Shown piece by piece: positions 48,144 to 55,701 of a stretch of 64,000 nt of DNA. Source of the DNA: Sediminihabitans luteus (GTDB lineage: Bacteria > Actinomycetota > Actinomycetes > Actinomycetales > Cellulomonadaceae). The notes below the pieces were generated by a model. That model saw nothing but the letters and a program-made list of their open reading frames with translations. It had not been told where the DNA came from and did no database searches. The stretch lies in contig NZ_PGFE01000001.1 of assembly GCF_002797595.1 (NCBI RefSeq), forward strand, positions 992,001-1,056,000, read 5' to 3'. Each line of letters begins with the position of its first letter. Position 1 is the first letter of the stretch. The translations under genes and the position numbers were made by a program.

Positions 48144-49297
48144 CGGGCACCGCCCTGCGCCGCGGCGTCCACGTCGAACGACGCCTCGTACTCAGCGTGC
48201 CACGCGCGCTCGGCGCTCACCGTGCCGTGCTCGCTCGCGTAGACGTGGTCGAACATGGACGACGCGGGCGGCGCCTCGATCGCGCGCACGTAGGTGCGCA
48301 GGTGCTCGCCGAGCCCGTCGGCCTCGGCCTCGACGTCGGCCGCCCACGCGTCGTCCCACGCACCCTCGGCGCGCAGCAGGGCCGCGAGCCGGTCGATGGG
48401 GTCGCGGCGCCGCCAGTGCTCCTCCTCGGAGCGCGAGCGGTAGCGGGTCGGGTCGTCGGACGTCGTGTGCGCGCCCATGCGGTACGTGTAGGCCTCGACG
48501 AAGGTCGGGCCGCCGCCGCTGCGGGCGCGCTCGAGCGCCTCGTCCATGACCGCGTAGCTCGCGAGCACGTCGTTGCCGTCGACGCGCACGCTCGGGATGC
48601 CGAACCCGCGGCCGCGGTGGAACAGCGGCACGCGCGACTGGCGGGTGGTGGGCTCGGAGATCGCCCACTGGTTGTTCTGGCAGAAGAACACGACGGGTGC
48701 GTTGGTCGTCGCGGCGAACACGAGCGCCTCGTTGACGTCGCCCTGCGAGGTCGCGCCGTCGCCGAAGTACGCGACCACGGCCGTGTCGCGCTCGGGGTCG
48801 CCCGTGCCGACGAGCCCGTCGCGCTGCAGGCCCATGCCGTAGCCGGTCGCGTGCAGCGTGTGGGAGCCGATCACGAGCGTGTAGAGGTGGAAGTTGTGCT
48901 TCTCGGTGTCCCAGCCGCCGTGGTCGACGCCGCGGAACTGCAGCAGGATCTCGGCGAGGTCGAGGCCGCGGGTGAACGCGACGCCGTGCTCGCGGTACGA
49001 CGGGAACACGTAGTCCTGCGGGGCGAGCGCGCGGCCCGAGCCGACCTGCGCGGCCTCCTGGCCCAGGCACTGCGGGAAGAGCCCGAGCTCGCCCTGGCGC
49101 TGCAGCGACGTGGACTCGGTGTCGAACCGGCGCACGAGGACCATGTCGTGGTAGAGCTCGCGCAGCGCGGCGGCGTCGAGGTGCGCGACGCGCGCGGCGT
49201 AGGGGGCGACGGCCTCGTCGCTCACGCGGACGCCCTCGGGCGTGAGCAGCTGCACGAGGTCGGGGTCGACGTCGGCGGGTGCGTCCTGCTGGTTCAC
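48140..49297 (-). CDS. 2-oxoacid dehydrogenase E1 component, alpha subunit
   Basis: 385 residues. The thiamine-diphosphate motif is present (VVAYFGDGATSQGDVNEALVF, ending in FFCQNNQWAIS), as is the phosphorylation-loop-like region TYRMGAHTTSDDPTRYRS. It resembles branched-chain 2-oxoacid and pyruvate E1 alpha chains of actinobacteria, and I cannot separate the two by eye. GTG start after GGAGACC. First gene of the operon; three phased palindromes (49373-49418) lie about 80 bp upstream and probably bind its repressor. Confidence 0.92.
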   Translation of the reverse strand: MNQQDAPADVDPDLVQLLTPEGVRVSDEAVAPYAARVAHLDAAALRELYHDMVLVRRFDTESTSLQRQGELGLFPQCLGQEAAQVGSGRALAPQDYVFPSYREHGVAFTRGLDLAEILLQFRGVDHGGWDTEKHNFHLYTLVIGSHTLHATGYGMGLQRDGLVGTGDPERDTAVVAYFGDGATSQGDVNEALVFAATTNAPVVFFCQNNQWAISEPTTRQSRVPLFHRGRGFGIPSVRVDGNDVLASYAVMDEALERARSGGGPTFVEAYTYRMGAHTTSDDPTRYRSRSEEEHWRRRDPIDRLAALLRAEGAWDDAWAADVEAEADGLGEHLRTYVRAIEAPPASSMFDHVYASEHGTVSAERAWHAEYEASFDVDAAAQGGAR

Positions 49298-49372
49298 TCC
49301 GGGTCTCCTTCGTGCTCCTGCGCTGCGGTGCAGCGCGTGCAGCGGGCGTGGGCAACGGGTGCGGTCCACCTT

Positions 49373-49418
49373 CCTACGGTTCCGTAGGCTACGCCAGCGT
49401 AGGCTACGGAACCGTAGG
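49373..49418. promoter_or_regulatory. Three phased palindromic operators upstream of the E1/E2 operon
   Basis: CTACGGttCCGTAG (49374-49387), CTACGCcaGCGTAG (49389-49402) and CTACGGaaCCGTAG (49404-49417) are perfect 14-bp palindromes whose centres are exactly 15 bp apart; the three together form one larger palindrome. Such sites are typical of TetR-type repressors. The regulator is not encoded next door. Confidence 0.7.
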
Positions 49419-49517
49419 TTGTGGATCCGTGAGCACCGCAATGCTCCGTCGCGTCCTTTGTGGGAATCCTCCAACGTCCGGCCGCGCGCCGCACGGGCGC
49501 AGACCGCCCGCACCAGG

Positions 49518-49641
49518 CCGTCGGACGCCGCCCGGCACAGGCCCGTCGGACGCCTCCCGGCACAGGGCCGTCGGACGCCGCCCGGTCGGGTCCGCCATTC
49601 TCCCTGCGAGCCGTCGGACGCCGCCCGGTCGGGTCCGCGCC
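49518..49641. repeat. Four direct repeats of CCGTCGGACGCC
   Basis: Units begin at 49518, 49543, 49568 and 49611 (intervals 25, 25, 43), each reading CCGTCGGACGCCGCCCGG with one change in the second. They lie between the aminotransferase stop and the operators. Two tails alternate: CACAG and TCGGGTCCGC. Confidence 0.65.
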
Positions 49642-49646
49642 GAGCC

Positions 49647-50750
49647 TCAGCGTGCGGTGCGCCAGCCCGCCGCCACACGCAGGAACAGGTCGGTCGCCTC
49701 GCGCTCGCCGACGCTCACGCGCACGCCCTCGCCCGCGAAGGGGCGCACGAGCACGCCGGCCTCGGTCGACTCGGCCGCGCGCGCCGCCGTCCGCTCCCCC
49801 AGGTCGAACCACACGAAGTTGCCCTGCGCGTCCGGCAGGTCCCACCCCTGGTCGCGCAGGCCCTCGACGAGCCGGGTGCGCTCGGCCACGAGCGCCTCGA
49901 CCCGCTCGAGCAGCTCGTCGACTGCTCCCAACGAGGCGATCGCGGCACGCTGCGCGACGTGGTTCACGCCGAACGGCGTCGAGGCCGAGCGCAACGCCGA
50001 CGCGAGGCGGGGCCGCGCGACCGCGAACCCGACGCGCAGGCCCGCGAGCCCGTACGCCTTCGAGAACGTGCGCAGCAGCACCACGTTGCGGTGCGCCGCG
50101 AACGTCGCGGGGCCGTCGGCGACGTCGGGGTCGCGCACGAACTCGACGTACGCCTCGTCGAGCACCACGAGCACGTCGCCCGGCACCTGCGCGAGGAACG
50201 CGTCGAGCTCGCCCTGGTGCACCACCGGACCCGTCGGGTTGTTGGGGCTGCACACGAGCACGACGCGCGTGCGCTCCGTGATCGCGGCCGCCATCGCGGG
50301 CAGGTCGAGCCGCCCGTCGGCCGTGACGGGCACCTGGACCGAGACGCCGCCCGCGACCGCGACCGTGATCGGGTACGCCTCGAACGAGCGCCACGGCATC
50401 ACGACCTCGTCGCCCGGCTCGACGACCGTGTCGAGCACGTGCTGGAGCACCGCGACCGACCCGTTGCCGACCACGACGTTCTCGGGACCGACCGGCACGC
50501 CGCCCGTCACCGTCAGGTGCTGGGCGATCCGCTCGACGAGCTCGGTCGCGAACATGTCGGGGTAGCGGTTGACGTCGGCCGCGGCGTCCGCGATCGCGGC
50601 GAGCACCGACGGCAGCGGGGGGTACGGGTTCTCGTTCGACGAGAGCTTGTACGCCGACGCCCCGACCGGGATGCGGGCGCCCGGCACGTAGGCGGGCAGG
50701 GCCTGGATCGAGTCGCGGACGGGGACACGGGGGGCGCGGGGGGCGGTCAC
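49647..50750 (-). CDS. Histidinol-phosphate/aromatic aminotransferase family enzyme
   Basis: 367 residues, fold-type I PLP enzyme. PLP Lys in LLRTFSKAYGLAGLRVGFA, substrate/PLP contacts in KLSSNENPYPPLPSV, VCSPNNPTGPVV and VVLDEAYVEFV. The length and the motifs fit HisC or the aromatic aminotransferase Pat of actinobacteria; these cannot be separated by reading. GTG giving TAPRAPRVPVRDS follows GGTGG. It stands apart from other his genes, which favours Pat. Confidence 0.88.
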   Translation of the reverse strand: MTAPRAPRVPVRDSIQALPAYVPGARIPVGASAYKLSSNENPYPPLPSVLAAIADAAADVNRYPDMFATELVERIAQHLTVTGGVPVGPENVVVGNGSVAVLQHVLDTVVEPGDEVVMPWRSFEAYPITVAVAGGVSVQVPVTADGRLDLPAMAAAITERTRVVLVCSPNNPTGPVVHQGELDAFLAQVPGDVLVVLDEAYVEFVRDPDVADGPATFAAHRNVVLLRTFSKAYGLAGLRVGFAVARPRLASALRSASTPFGVNHVAQRAAIASLGAVDELLERVEALVAERTRLVEGLRDQGWDLPDAQGNFVWFDLGERTAARAAESTEAGVLVRPFAGEGVRVSVGEREATDLFLRVAAGWRTAR

Positions 50751-50843
50751 GCCACCAGGATGCCACTCCCGCGCGCCGCGGTCGGAACCTCGCCGGATCA
50801 CGAGGGCGCGCCCTCGACCCGTGCCCGAGCGGCACGTAGTTCA

Positions 50844-51251
50844 ATGGACCCCATGTACTTCCTCCTGCGCCTCGTCGTCACCGGCTTCACCTTCTGGCTC
50901 ACGAGCCTGATCATCGACGAGCACTTCTTCATCGAGAGCGACAACACCGTCGGGGGCACGATCATCGTGCTGCTCGTGGTCGCGCTGATCTTCACGCTCG
51001 TCAACGCGATCGTGAAGCCGATCGTGCAGATCCTGTCGATCCCGCTGTACATCCTCACGCTCGGGCTGTTCCACCTCGTCATCAACGCCCTGATGCTCAT
51101 GCTCACCGACTGGATCACGAGCCAGACGTCGTGGGGCATCTCGATCGAGGGCGGCTTCTGGTGGGCCCTGTGGATCGCGTTCATCATCTCCGTGGTGAGC
51201 TGGGCGATCACGGCCGTGCTCCCGGGGCTGTCGAGCTCGGACCGCCGCTGA
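50844..51251 (+). CDS. Phage-holin-family (YvlD-like) membrane protein
   Basis: 135 residues with four membrane helices and the family pattern YFLLRLVVTGFTFWLTSLII, ALIFTLVNAIVKPIVQILSIPLYILTLGLFHLVINALMLML. Despite the family name these are chromosomal membrane proteins of unknown function. Two in-frame ATGs lie three codons apart; the second (50853) matches the family start better, and neither has a strong ribosome site. The 3' end overlaps the convergent hydrolase gene by 44 bp. Confidence 0.88.
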   Translation: MDPMYFLLRLVVTGFTFWLTSLIIDEHFFIESDNTVGGTIIVLLVVALIFTLVNAIVKPIVQILSIPLYILTLGLFHLVINALMLMLTDWITSQTSWGISIEGGFWWALWIAFIISVVSWAITAVLPGLSSSDRR

Positions 51252-52815
51252 CGGCACCGCCAGCCGGTGTGCCGACGGGCGGGAGCCCGAACGTCGGCGG
51301 GCCCAGGGTCTGCGGACCGAACGGCCGCAGCTCCGACGTGCCGCCCGGGGGCGTCGGCGCGGGCTCGCGCTCGACGAGGTGCCCCTCGAACACGCGCGTC
51401 TCGACGACCTCGCCGTCGAGGAAGTCCTGCGCGGCCGCAAGGTTGGCGCCGAGCGCGGGCGAGCCCTCGGCCGTCGCGGCGTCGAGCACGTCGAGCTGGT
51501 AGCGCATCGAGTGCGCGAGCGCGTCGTCGCCCATGGCGGCGGGGTCGATGCGCCCGGCGACGGTGACCCGGTTCTCGACGGCCGGGTTGGGTGCGCCGTC
51601 GAGGGCGCTCACGACCTCCCCGGTCACCTCGACGTGCGTCGCGCGCACGTCGGACGGCACGGGGTAGAGCGCGACCGGTGACCCGGCGGTCACGACCTGC
51701 CGCACGCGGAAGCCCGTGGCGGCACCGGCCACGACGGTCGCGGCCATGCCCCCGAGGCTGTGACCGACGATCATGACGTCCTCGTCGGCGCCGACCCCGG
51801 CGCGCCGCATCGACTCGAGCACGACCTGCACGGTGTCGGTGCGCTCGCGCACCGCGGCGTCCGACGCCATGGCCTGCACGTCCTGCACCGCCCCGAACGC
51901 CGTGCCGGGGCCGAGCTGCGTGCCGGGCACGGTCACGAGCCAGCGCGTCGCGCCGTCGTCACCCAGGATGCGCTGCACGCCGACGCTGCCGGTCGGCAGC
52001 GCGTCGCTGTCGTGGTCGTAGAGCACGTCGAGGTTCTCGAGCGCCTCCCGCATGGTCCGCGGGCTGCCCAGGTCGACGCCCGTCGCGTCGACCTCGGTCA
52101 CGACGGGCAGCTCCTCGAACCGTGCGCGGTAGACCGAGAGCAGCCGCCCGAGGTCGTCCGCGGCCCCGGGGACGTCCGCGTCCCGGGACCCGTCGTCCAG
52201 CGGCCCGAGCAGGCCCGGCCCGTGGGCGATGACCTGCGAGAGCCCTCCGGCCATCGCCTCCTGCTCCTGCGCGGTCGCGTCGGTCACGTACTTCCACCGC
52301 CACCCGTCGCCGCCGAGCGCGCCGAGGCCCGTCCGGGCGGCGCCGCGCGCGAGCGCGAACGGCACCTGCGTGCCCGGGAACGTCGACGCGTCGATCGTGG
52401 CGCCGACGCCGCGGGTGATGCGCGACCACACGCTCGCGTCGACGTCGTCGTAGATCCCCGCGGCGTGGTCGACGCTGCGGGCGAGGTCCGTGAGCCCGCC
52501 GCACGCGTGCTCGAGGTGCCCGCGCGCCGCCTCGAGCGTCGCGCGCACCGCGTCCCCCGCGCCGGTGAGGGCCACGAGCGTCGCGTGCGACAGGTGGCCC
52601 AGCATCGCGAGGCGCGCCGCGGCCTGCGGCCCGGAGGGGGTCGGGACGTCGAGCACCGCTGCGCCCGTGCGCGCGGCCTCGAGCCGCGCGAGCGCCGTGC
52701 CCAGCACGTCGCGCACGTCGCGCGTGCGTCGCGCCGAGTCGCGGATGCGGTCGACGTCGACCGCGGTCAGGCGGCCGCCGGACACGAGCAGGTCGCGCAC
52801 GTCGTCGGCGCTCAC
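51208..52815 (-). CDS. Lipase-like alpha/beta-hydrolase with helical N-terminus, putative WXG-module effector
   Basis: 535 residues. The N-terminal about 150 residues are helical and hydrophilic, LXG/WXG-like in spacing, with no signal peptide. The hydrolase region has the nucleophile elbow DVMIVGHSLGGMAATVV (Ser near residue 350) and a lipase-like strand TRWLVTVPGTQLG ahead of it; Asp and His partners are probably in ALYPVPSDV and HSMRYQLD. The last 50 residues are Pro/Gly-rich. GTGA overlap with the small WXG-type gene upstream. By analogy with type VII lipase effectors it may act on phospholipids or esters outside the cell; this is inference. Confidence 0.75.
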   Translation of the reverse strand: MSADDVRDLLVSGGRLTAVDVDRIRDSARRTRDVRDVLGTALARLEAARTGAAVLDVPTPSGPQAAARLAMLGHLSHATLVALTGAGDAVRATLEAARGHLEHACGGLTDLARSVDHAAGIYDDVDASVWSRITRGVGATIDASTFPGTQVPFALARGAARTGLGALGGDGWRWKYVTDATAQEQEAMAGGLSQVIAHGPGLLGPLDDGSRDADVPGAADDLGRLLSVYRARFEELPVVTEVDATGVDLGSPRTMREALENLDVLYDHDSDALPTGSVGVQRILGDDGATRWLVTVPGTQLGPGTAFGAVQDVQAMASDAAVRERTDTVQVVLESMRRAGVGADEDVMIVGHSLGGMAATVVAGAATGFRVRQVVTAGSPVALYPVPSDVRATHVEVTGEVVSALDGAPNPAVENRVTVAGRIDPAAMGDDALAHSMRYQLDVLDAATAEGSPALGANLAAAQDFLDGEVVETRVFEGHLVEREPAPTPPGGTSELRPFGPQTLGPPTFGLPPVGTPAGGAVSGGPSSTAPGARP

Positions 52816-53156
52816 GCGGTCGCCTCCGCGTACAGGTAGTGGTGCTCGGTCGCGGCGTCGTCCAGGAGCCGCGCGAGCCGGTCGGCCTCGCACTGCGCGA
52901 CGCCCACGAGCCGCTCGGCCTGCGCGAGCGCCGCGTCGAGCGCGTCGAGCCGGCGCCGGTACGCCTGCGCGGCGAAGCCCGCCCACGACTCGATGCGCGT
53001 GCCCGCGAGGGACCGTGCGGCGTCGTCCAGCAGGGAGCGCAGCGCGTCCACGTCGCCCCGCACCCCGACCGGCCCCGACCACCTCCACACGGAGACGGTC
53101 TCGGGCACGGACGGCGGCACCGGGTCGGACGACCGGGGCGGAAGGGTCGAGGTCAT
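52812..53156 (-). CDS. Small WXG100-like protein
   Basis: 114 residues: an approximately 30-residue Pro/Ser-rich N-terminus, then two helices separated by the turn IESWAGFAAQAYRRRL, whose WAG fits the WXG motif of ESAT-6-like proteins. It ends with HHYLYAEATA. It overlaps the lipase-like gene (GTGA), so the two are likely made and perhaps secreted as a pair. It is divergent from purB. No secretion machinery lies in the window. Confidence 0.7.
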   Translation of the reverse strand: MTSTLPPRSSDPVPPSVPETVSVWRWSGPVGVRGDVDALRSLLDDAARSLAGTRIESWAGFAAQAYRRRLDALDAALAQAERLVGVAQCEADRLARLLDDAATEHHYLYAEATA

Positions 53157-53288
53157 GGCCGCGACGCTAGGGACCACGCGCCGTCCGCGGGCGGGACGCG
53201 TGGCCACCTGGGGACGACGGGGCGCCGCGCGCGCCTGTGCACGGACACGATCGGTGCGCCGCCGTGCGCGCGTGGGAGAATCAGGCAC

Positions 53289-54791
53289 GTGCCCGAGAAC
53301 ATCGCGTCCGAGAACGCAGCGCCCCAGTCCCTGACCGACGCCCCCGCGCGCACCGTGCTCGCCGACGCCGAGCCGGCGATCGCGCTCGGCCCGCTCGACG
53401 GCCGCTACCGCGCCGCGGTCGCGCCGCTCGTCGACCACCTCAGCGAGGCCGCGCTCAACCGCGAGCGCCTGCACGTCGAGGTCGAGTGGCTGATCACGCT
53501 GTGCGACGGCGTCCCCGGCGTCACGGACGGTGCCGTCGTCCCGGGCGCCCCGGGCCTGTGCGACGCCGAGCGCGCCTACCTGCGCGCGATCGTCACGGAC
53601 TTCGACGCGGACGGCGTGGCCGAGCTCAAGGAGATCGAGCGCACCACCGTCCACGACGTCAAGGCGATCGAGTACTTCATCAAGCGCCGCATCGAGCGCG
53701 CGCCCGAGGTGCTCGGCGAGACGGTCCTGACCGGCGTGGGCGAGCTCGTCCACTTCGCGTGCACGAGCGAGGACATCAACAACCTCTCGTACGCGCTCAT
53801 GGTGCAGGGCGGCGTGACGAAGGTCTGGGCCCCCGCGGCCACGGCGCTCGCCGACCAGCTCGCGGGGATGGCGCGCGACAGCGCGGACGTGCCGCTGCTG
53901 AGCCGCACGCACGGGCAGCCCGCGACGCCCACCACGATCGGCAAGGAGCTCGCGGTGCTCGCGCACCGCCTGCGCCGCCAGCTGCGCCGCATCGCCGGCG
54001 CCGAGTACCTGGGCAAGCTCAACGGCGCGACGGGCACGTACGGCGCGCACACGGTCGCGGTGCCGGGCGTCGACTGGCCCGCGGTGTCGCGGCACTTCGT
54101 CGAGGGCCTGGGCCTGACGTGGAACCCGCTGACGACGCAGATCGAGTCGCACGACTGGCAGGCCGAGGTCTACGCCGACGTCGCGCGGTTCAACCGGATC
54201 CTGCACAACCTCGCGACCGACGTGTGGACGTACATCTCGCTCGGGTTCTTCACGCAGATCCCCGTCGCGGGCGCGACGGGCTCGTCGACCATGCCGCACA
54301 AGGTCAACCCGATCCGGTTCGAGAACGCCGAGGCGAACCTCGAGATCAGCTGCGCGCTGCTCGACACGCTCTCGGCGACGCTTGTGACCTCGCGCCTGCA
54401 GCGCGACCTCACGGACTCGACGACGCAGCGCAACATCGGCCCGGCGTTCGGGCACTCGCTGCTCGCGATCGACAACGTGGCGCGCGGCCTCAAGGCCCTG
54501 AACGTCAACGAGGCGCTGCTCGCGGAGGACCTCGACGCCAACTGGGAGGTGCTCGGCGAGCCCATCCAGTCGGCGATGCGCGCGGCCTCGGTCGCGGGCG
54601 TGCCCGGCATGGAGAACCCGTACGAGCGCCTCAAGGACCTCACGCGCGGGCACCGGCTCACGGGCGACGAGATGCGGGAGTTCGTCGCGGGCCTCGGTCT
54701 GCCGGACGACGTCACCGCGCGCCTGCAGGCGCTGACCCCGGGCACGTACACGGGGATCGCGGCACGGCTCGTGGCCGACCACCTGGCCTGA
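53289..54791 (+). CDS. purB: Adenylosuccinate lyase
   Basis: 500 residues. The fumarase-superfamily signature GSSTMPHKVNPIRFENAE and the substrate loops FACTSEDINNLSYAL and LSRTHGQPATPTTIGKE are intact. It cleaves SAICAR and adenylosuccinate in purine synthesis. The sequence is the longer, E. coli-like type (GPLDGRYRAAVAPLVDHLSE), with about 32 additional N-terminal residues. A GTG start follows GGGAGA. Monocistronic as far as can be seen. Confidence 0.96.
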   Translation: MPENIASENAAPQSLTDAPARTVLADAEPAIALGPLDGRYRAAVAPLVDHLSEAALNRERLHVEVEWLITLCDGVPGVTDGAVVPGAPGLCDAERAYLRAIVTDFDADGVAELKEIERTTVHDVKAIEYFIKRRIERAPEVLGETVLTGVGELVHFACTSEDINNLSYALMVQGGVTKVWAPAATALADQLAGMARDSADVPLLSRTHGQPATPTTIGKELAVLAHRLRRQLRRIAGAEYLGKLNGATGTYGAHTVAVPGVDWPAVSRHFVEGLGLTWNPLTTQIESHDWQAEVYADVARFNRILHNLATDVWTYISLGFFTQIPVAGATGSSTMPHKVNPIRFENAEANLEISCALLDTLSATLVTSRLQRDLTDSTTQRNIGPAFGHSLLAIDNVARGLKALNVNEALLAEDLDANWEVLGEPIQSAMRAASVAGVPGMENPYERLKDLTRGHRLTGDEMREFVAGLGLPDDVTARLQALTPGTYTGIAARLVADHLA

Positions 54792-54855
54792 GCCGCGACC
54801 GGGGGCTCCGGGACGCGTCGGGTCCGTGACCGGGTCGGGGCCGAGCCCGGACGAC

Positions 54856-54898
54856 GCAGCATGCTGCGGGCATGCTAGTGTCGCCCCATGGGCATGCT
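54856..54898 (+). promoter_or_regulatory. Three phased GCATGCT sites at the VapBC-type promoter
   Basis: GCATGCT at 54859-54865, 54870-54876 and 54892-54898, spaced 11 and 22 bp (one and two helix turns); the first lies in the 12-bp palindrome GCAGCATGCTGC. A -10-like TAGTGT (54876-54881) lies between sites two and three, 6 bases before the start codon, implying a leaderless transcript. This suits autorepression by the ribbon-helix-helix antitoxin. Confidence 0.55.
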
Positions 54899-55247
54899 CC
54901 AGGTCAAGAACCTCCCCGACGCGCTGCACGCGGCCCTCGCCGAGCGCGCGGCCGAGCAGGGCGTGACCATGTCGGAGTACGTCACGCGCCTGCTGCGGCG
55001 TGACCTCTCCCGACCGTCGCTCGACGCCTGGATCGAGGCGCGCCGCGCCGAGCCCGTGGCAGCGCGTCCGATCGACGTGGTCCACGCGCTCGACGACGTC
55101 CGGGTCGAGTACGACGTCCGGCCCGAGCACGACGTCCGAGCAGTGCACGACGTCCAGGTCGGGCAGGACGGCGCCCCCGCGCACACGTCCGGCACCGCGC
55201 ACACGTCAGGCACCGCGGCCGGGTCGCCGTCGGGTCCGGCCCGGTGA
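54888..55247 (+). CDS. Ribbon-helix-helix antitoxin (FitA/VapB-like)
   Basis: 119 residues. The N-terminal 45 residues are an Arc/FitA-type DNA-binding fold (MLQVKNLPDALHAALAERAAEQGVTMSEYVTRLLRR). The normal toxin-binding part follows (DAWIEARRAEPVAARP), then an unusual extension made of four YDVRPEH-like repeats and two AHTSGT repeats, encoded by 18-bp DNA repeats (about 55090-55165). The stop overlaps the toxin GTG. It should neutralise the PIN toxin and repress the operon. Confidence 0.82.
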   Translation: MGMLQVKNLPDALHAALAERAAEQGVTMSEYVTRLLRRDLSRPSLDAWIEARRAEPVAARPIDVVHALDDVRVEYDVRPEHDVRAVHDVQVGQDGAPAHTSGTAHTSGTAAGSPSGPAR

Positions 55248-55639
55248 GCCGGCTCGTCCTCGACGCCTCGGCCGCGGTCAGCACGCTCGTGCCCGGCCTG
55301 CTCCGCGACCGCACGCTCGCGGCGATCGCGGGGCACGACCTCGTCGCTCCCGCGCTCGTCGACACCGAGGTGCTCTCTGCGCTCGCGCGGCTCGAGCGTG
55401 CAGGTGCCATCACCGCCGCCGAGGCGGAGCGTGCCGTGGAGGCGTGGGCGATCGTCCCGTGCGACCGGCTCGAGACCTCGTCGCTCGTCCCCGAGATCTG
55501 GCGGCTGCACACCACGCTCCGGGTCGCCGACGCGCACTACGTCGCCCTCGCGCGGGCGCTCGGCGCCCCGCTCCTGACCGCCGACGCACGCCTCGCACGG
55601 GCGCCGTTGCACGACGTGACGGTCGTGGCGGTCCGCTAG
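55244..55639 (+). CDS. vapC: VapC-type PIN-domain ribonuclease toxin
   Basis: 131 residues, normal for VapC. The acidic catalytic set is present: Asp in RLVLDASAAVS, Glu in VDTEVLSALA, Asp in RVADAHYVALA and Asp in LLTADARLA. It should be an active, magnesium-dependent endoribonuclease of RNA targets. GTG start by overlap with the antitoxin stop. No disruption seen. Confidence 0.9.
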   Translation: MSRLVLDASAAVSTLVPGLLRDRTLAAIAGHDLVAPALVDTEVLSALARLERAGAITAAEAERAVEAWAIVPCDRLETSSLVPEIWRLHTTLRVADAHYVALARALGAPLLTADARLARAPLHDVTVVAVR

Positions 55640-55701
55640 CGGTACCGACGGTGCGCACGAGCCACGGGCGGCGACCGGCCGCGTGCGGCATCCTCGACAG
55701 C

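Noticed and set aside
49373-49418. Intrinsic terminator
   Set aside because: No T tract, and the arms resolve into three separate short palindromes at equal spacing, which fits protein binding better.
49518-49641. CRISPR-like array
   Set aside because: Repeat core is short, spacers are not unique (two tails recur), and no cas genes are present.
50844-51251. Prophage holin
   Set aside because: Family name only; no lysin, tail, integrase or other phage gene nearby, and the YvlD-like family is chromosomal.
55096-55165. Frameshifted or broken antitoxin
   Set aside because: The repeats are multiples of three, the frame stays open and the stop overlaps the toxin start as in intact pairs.
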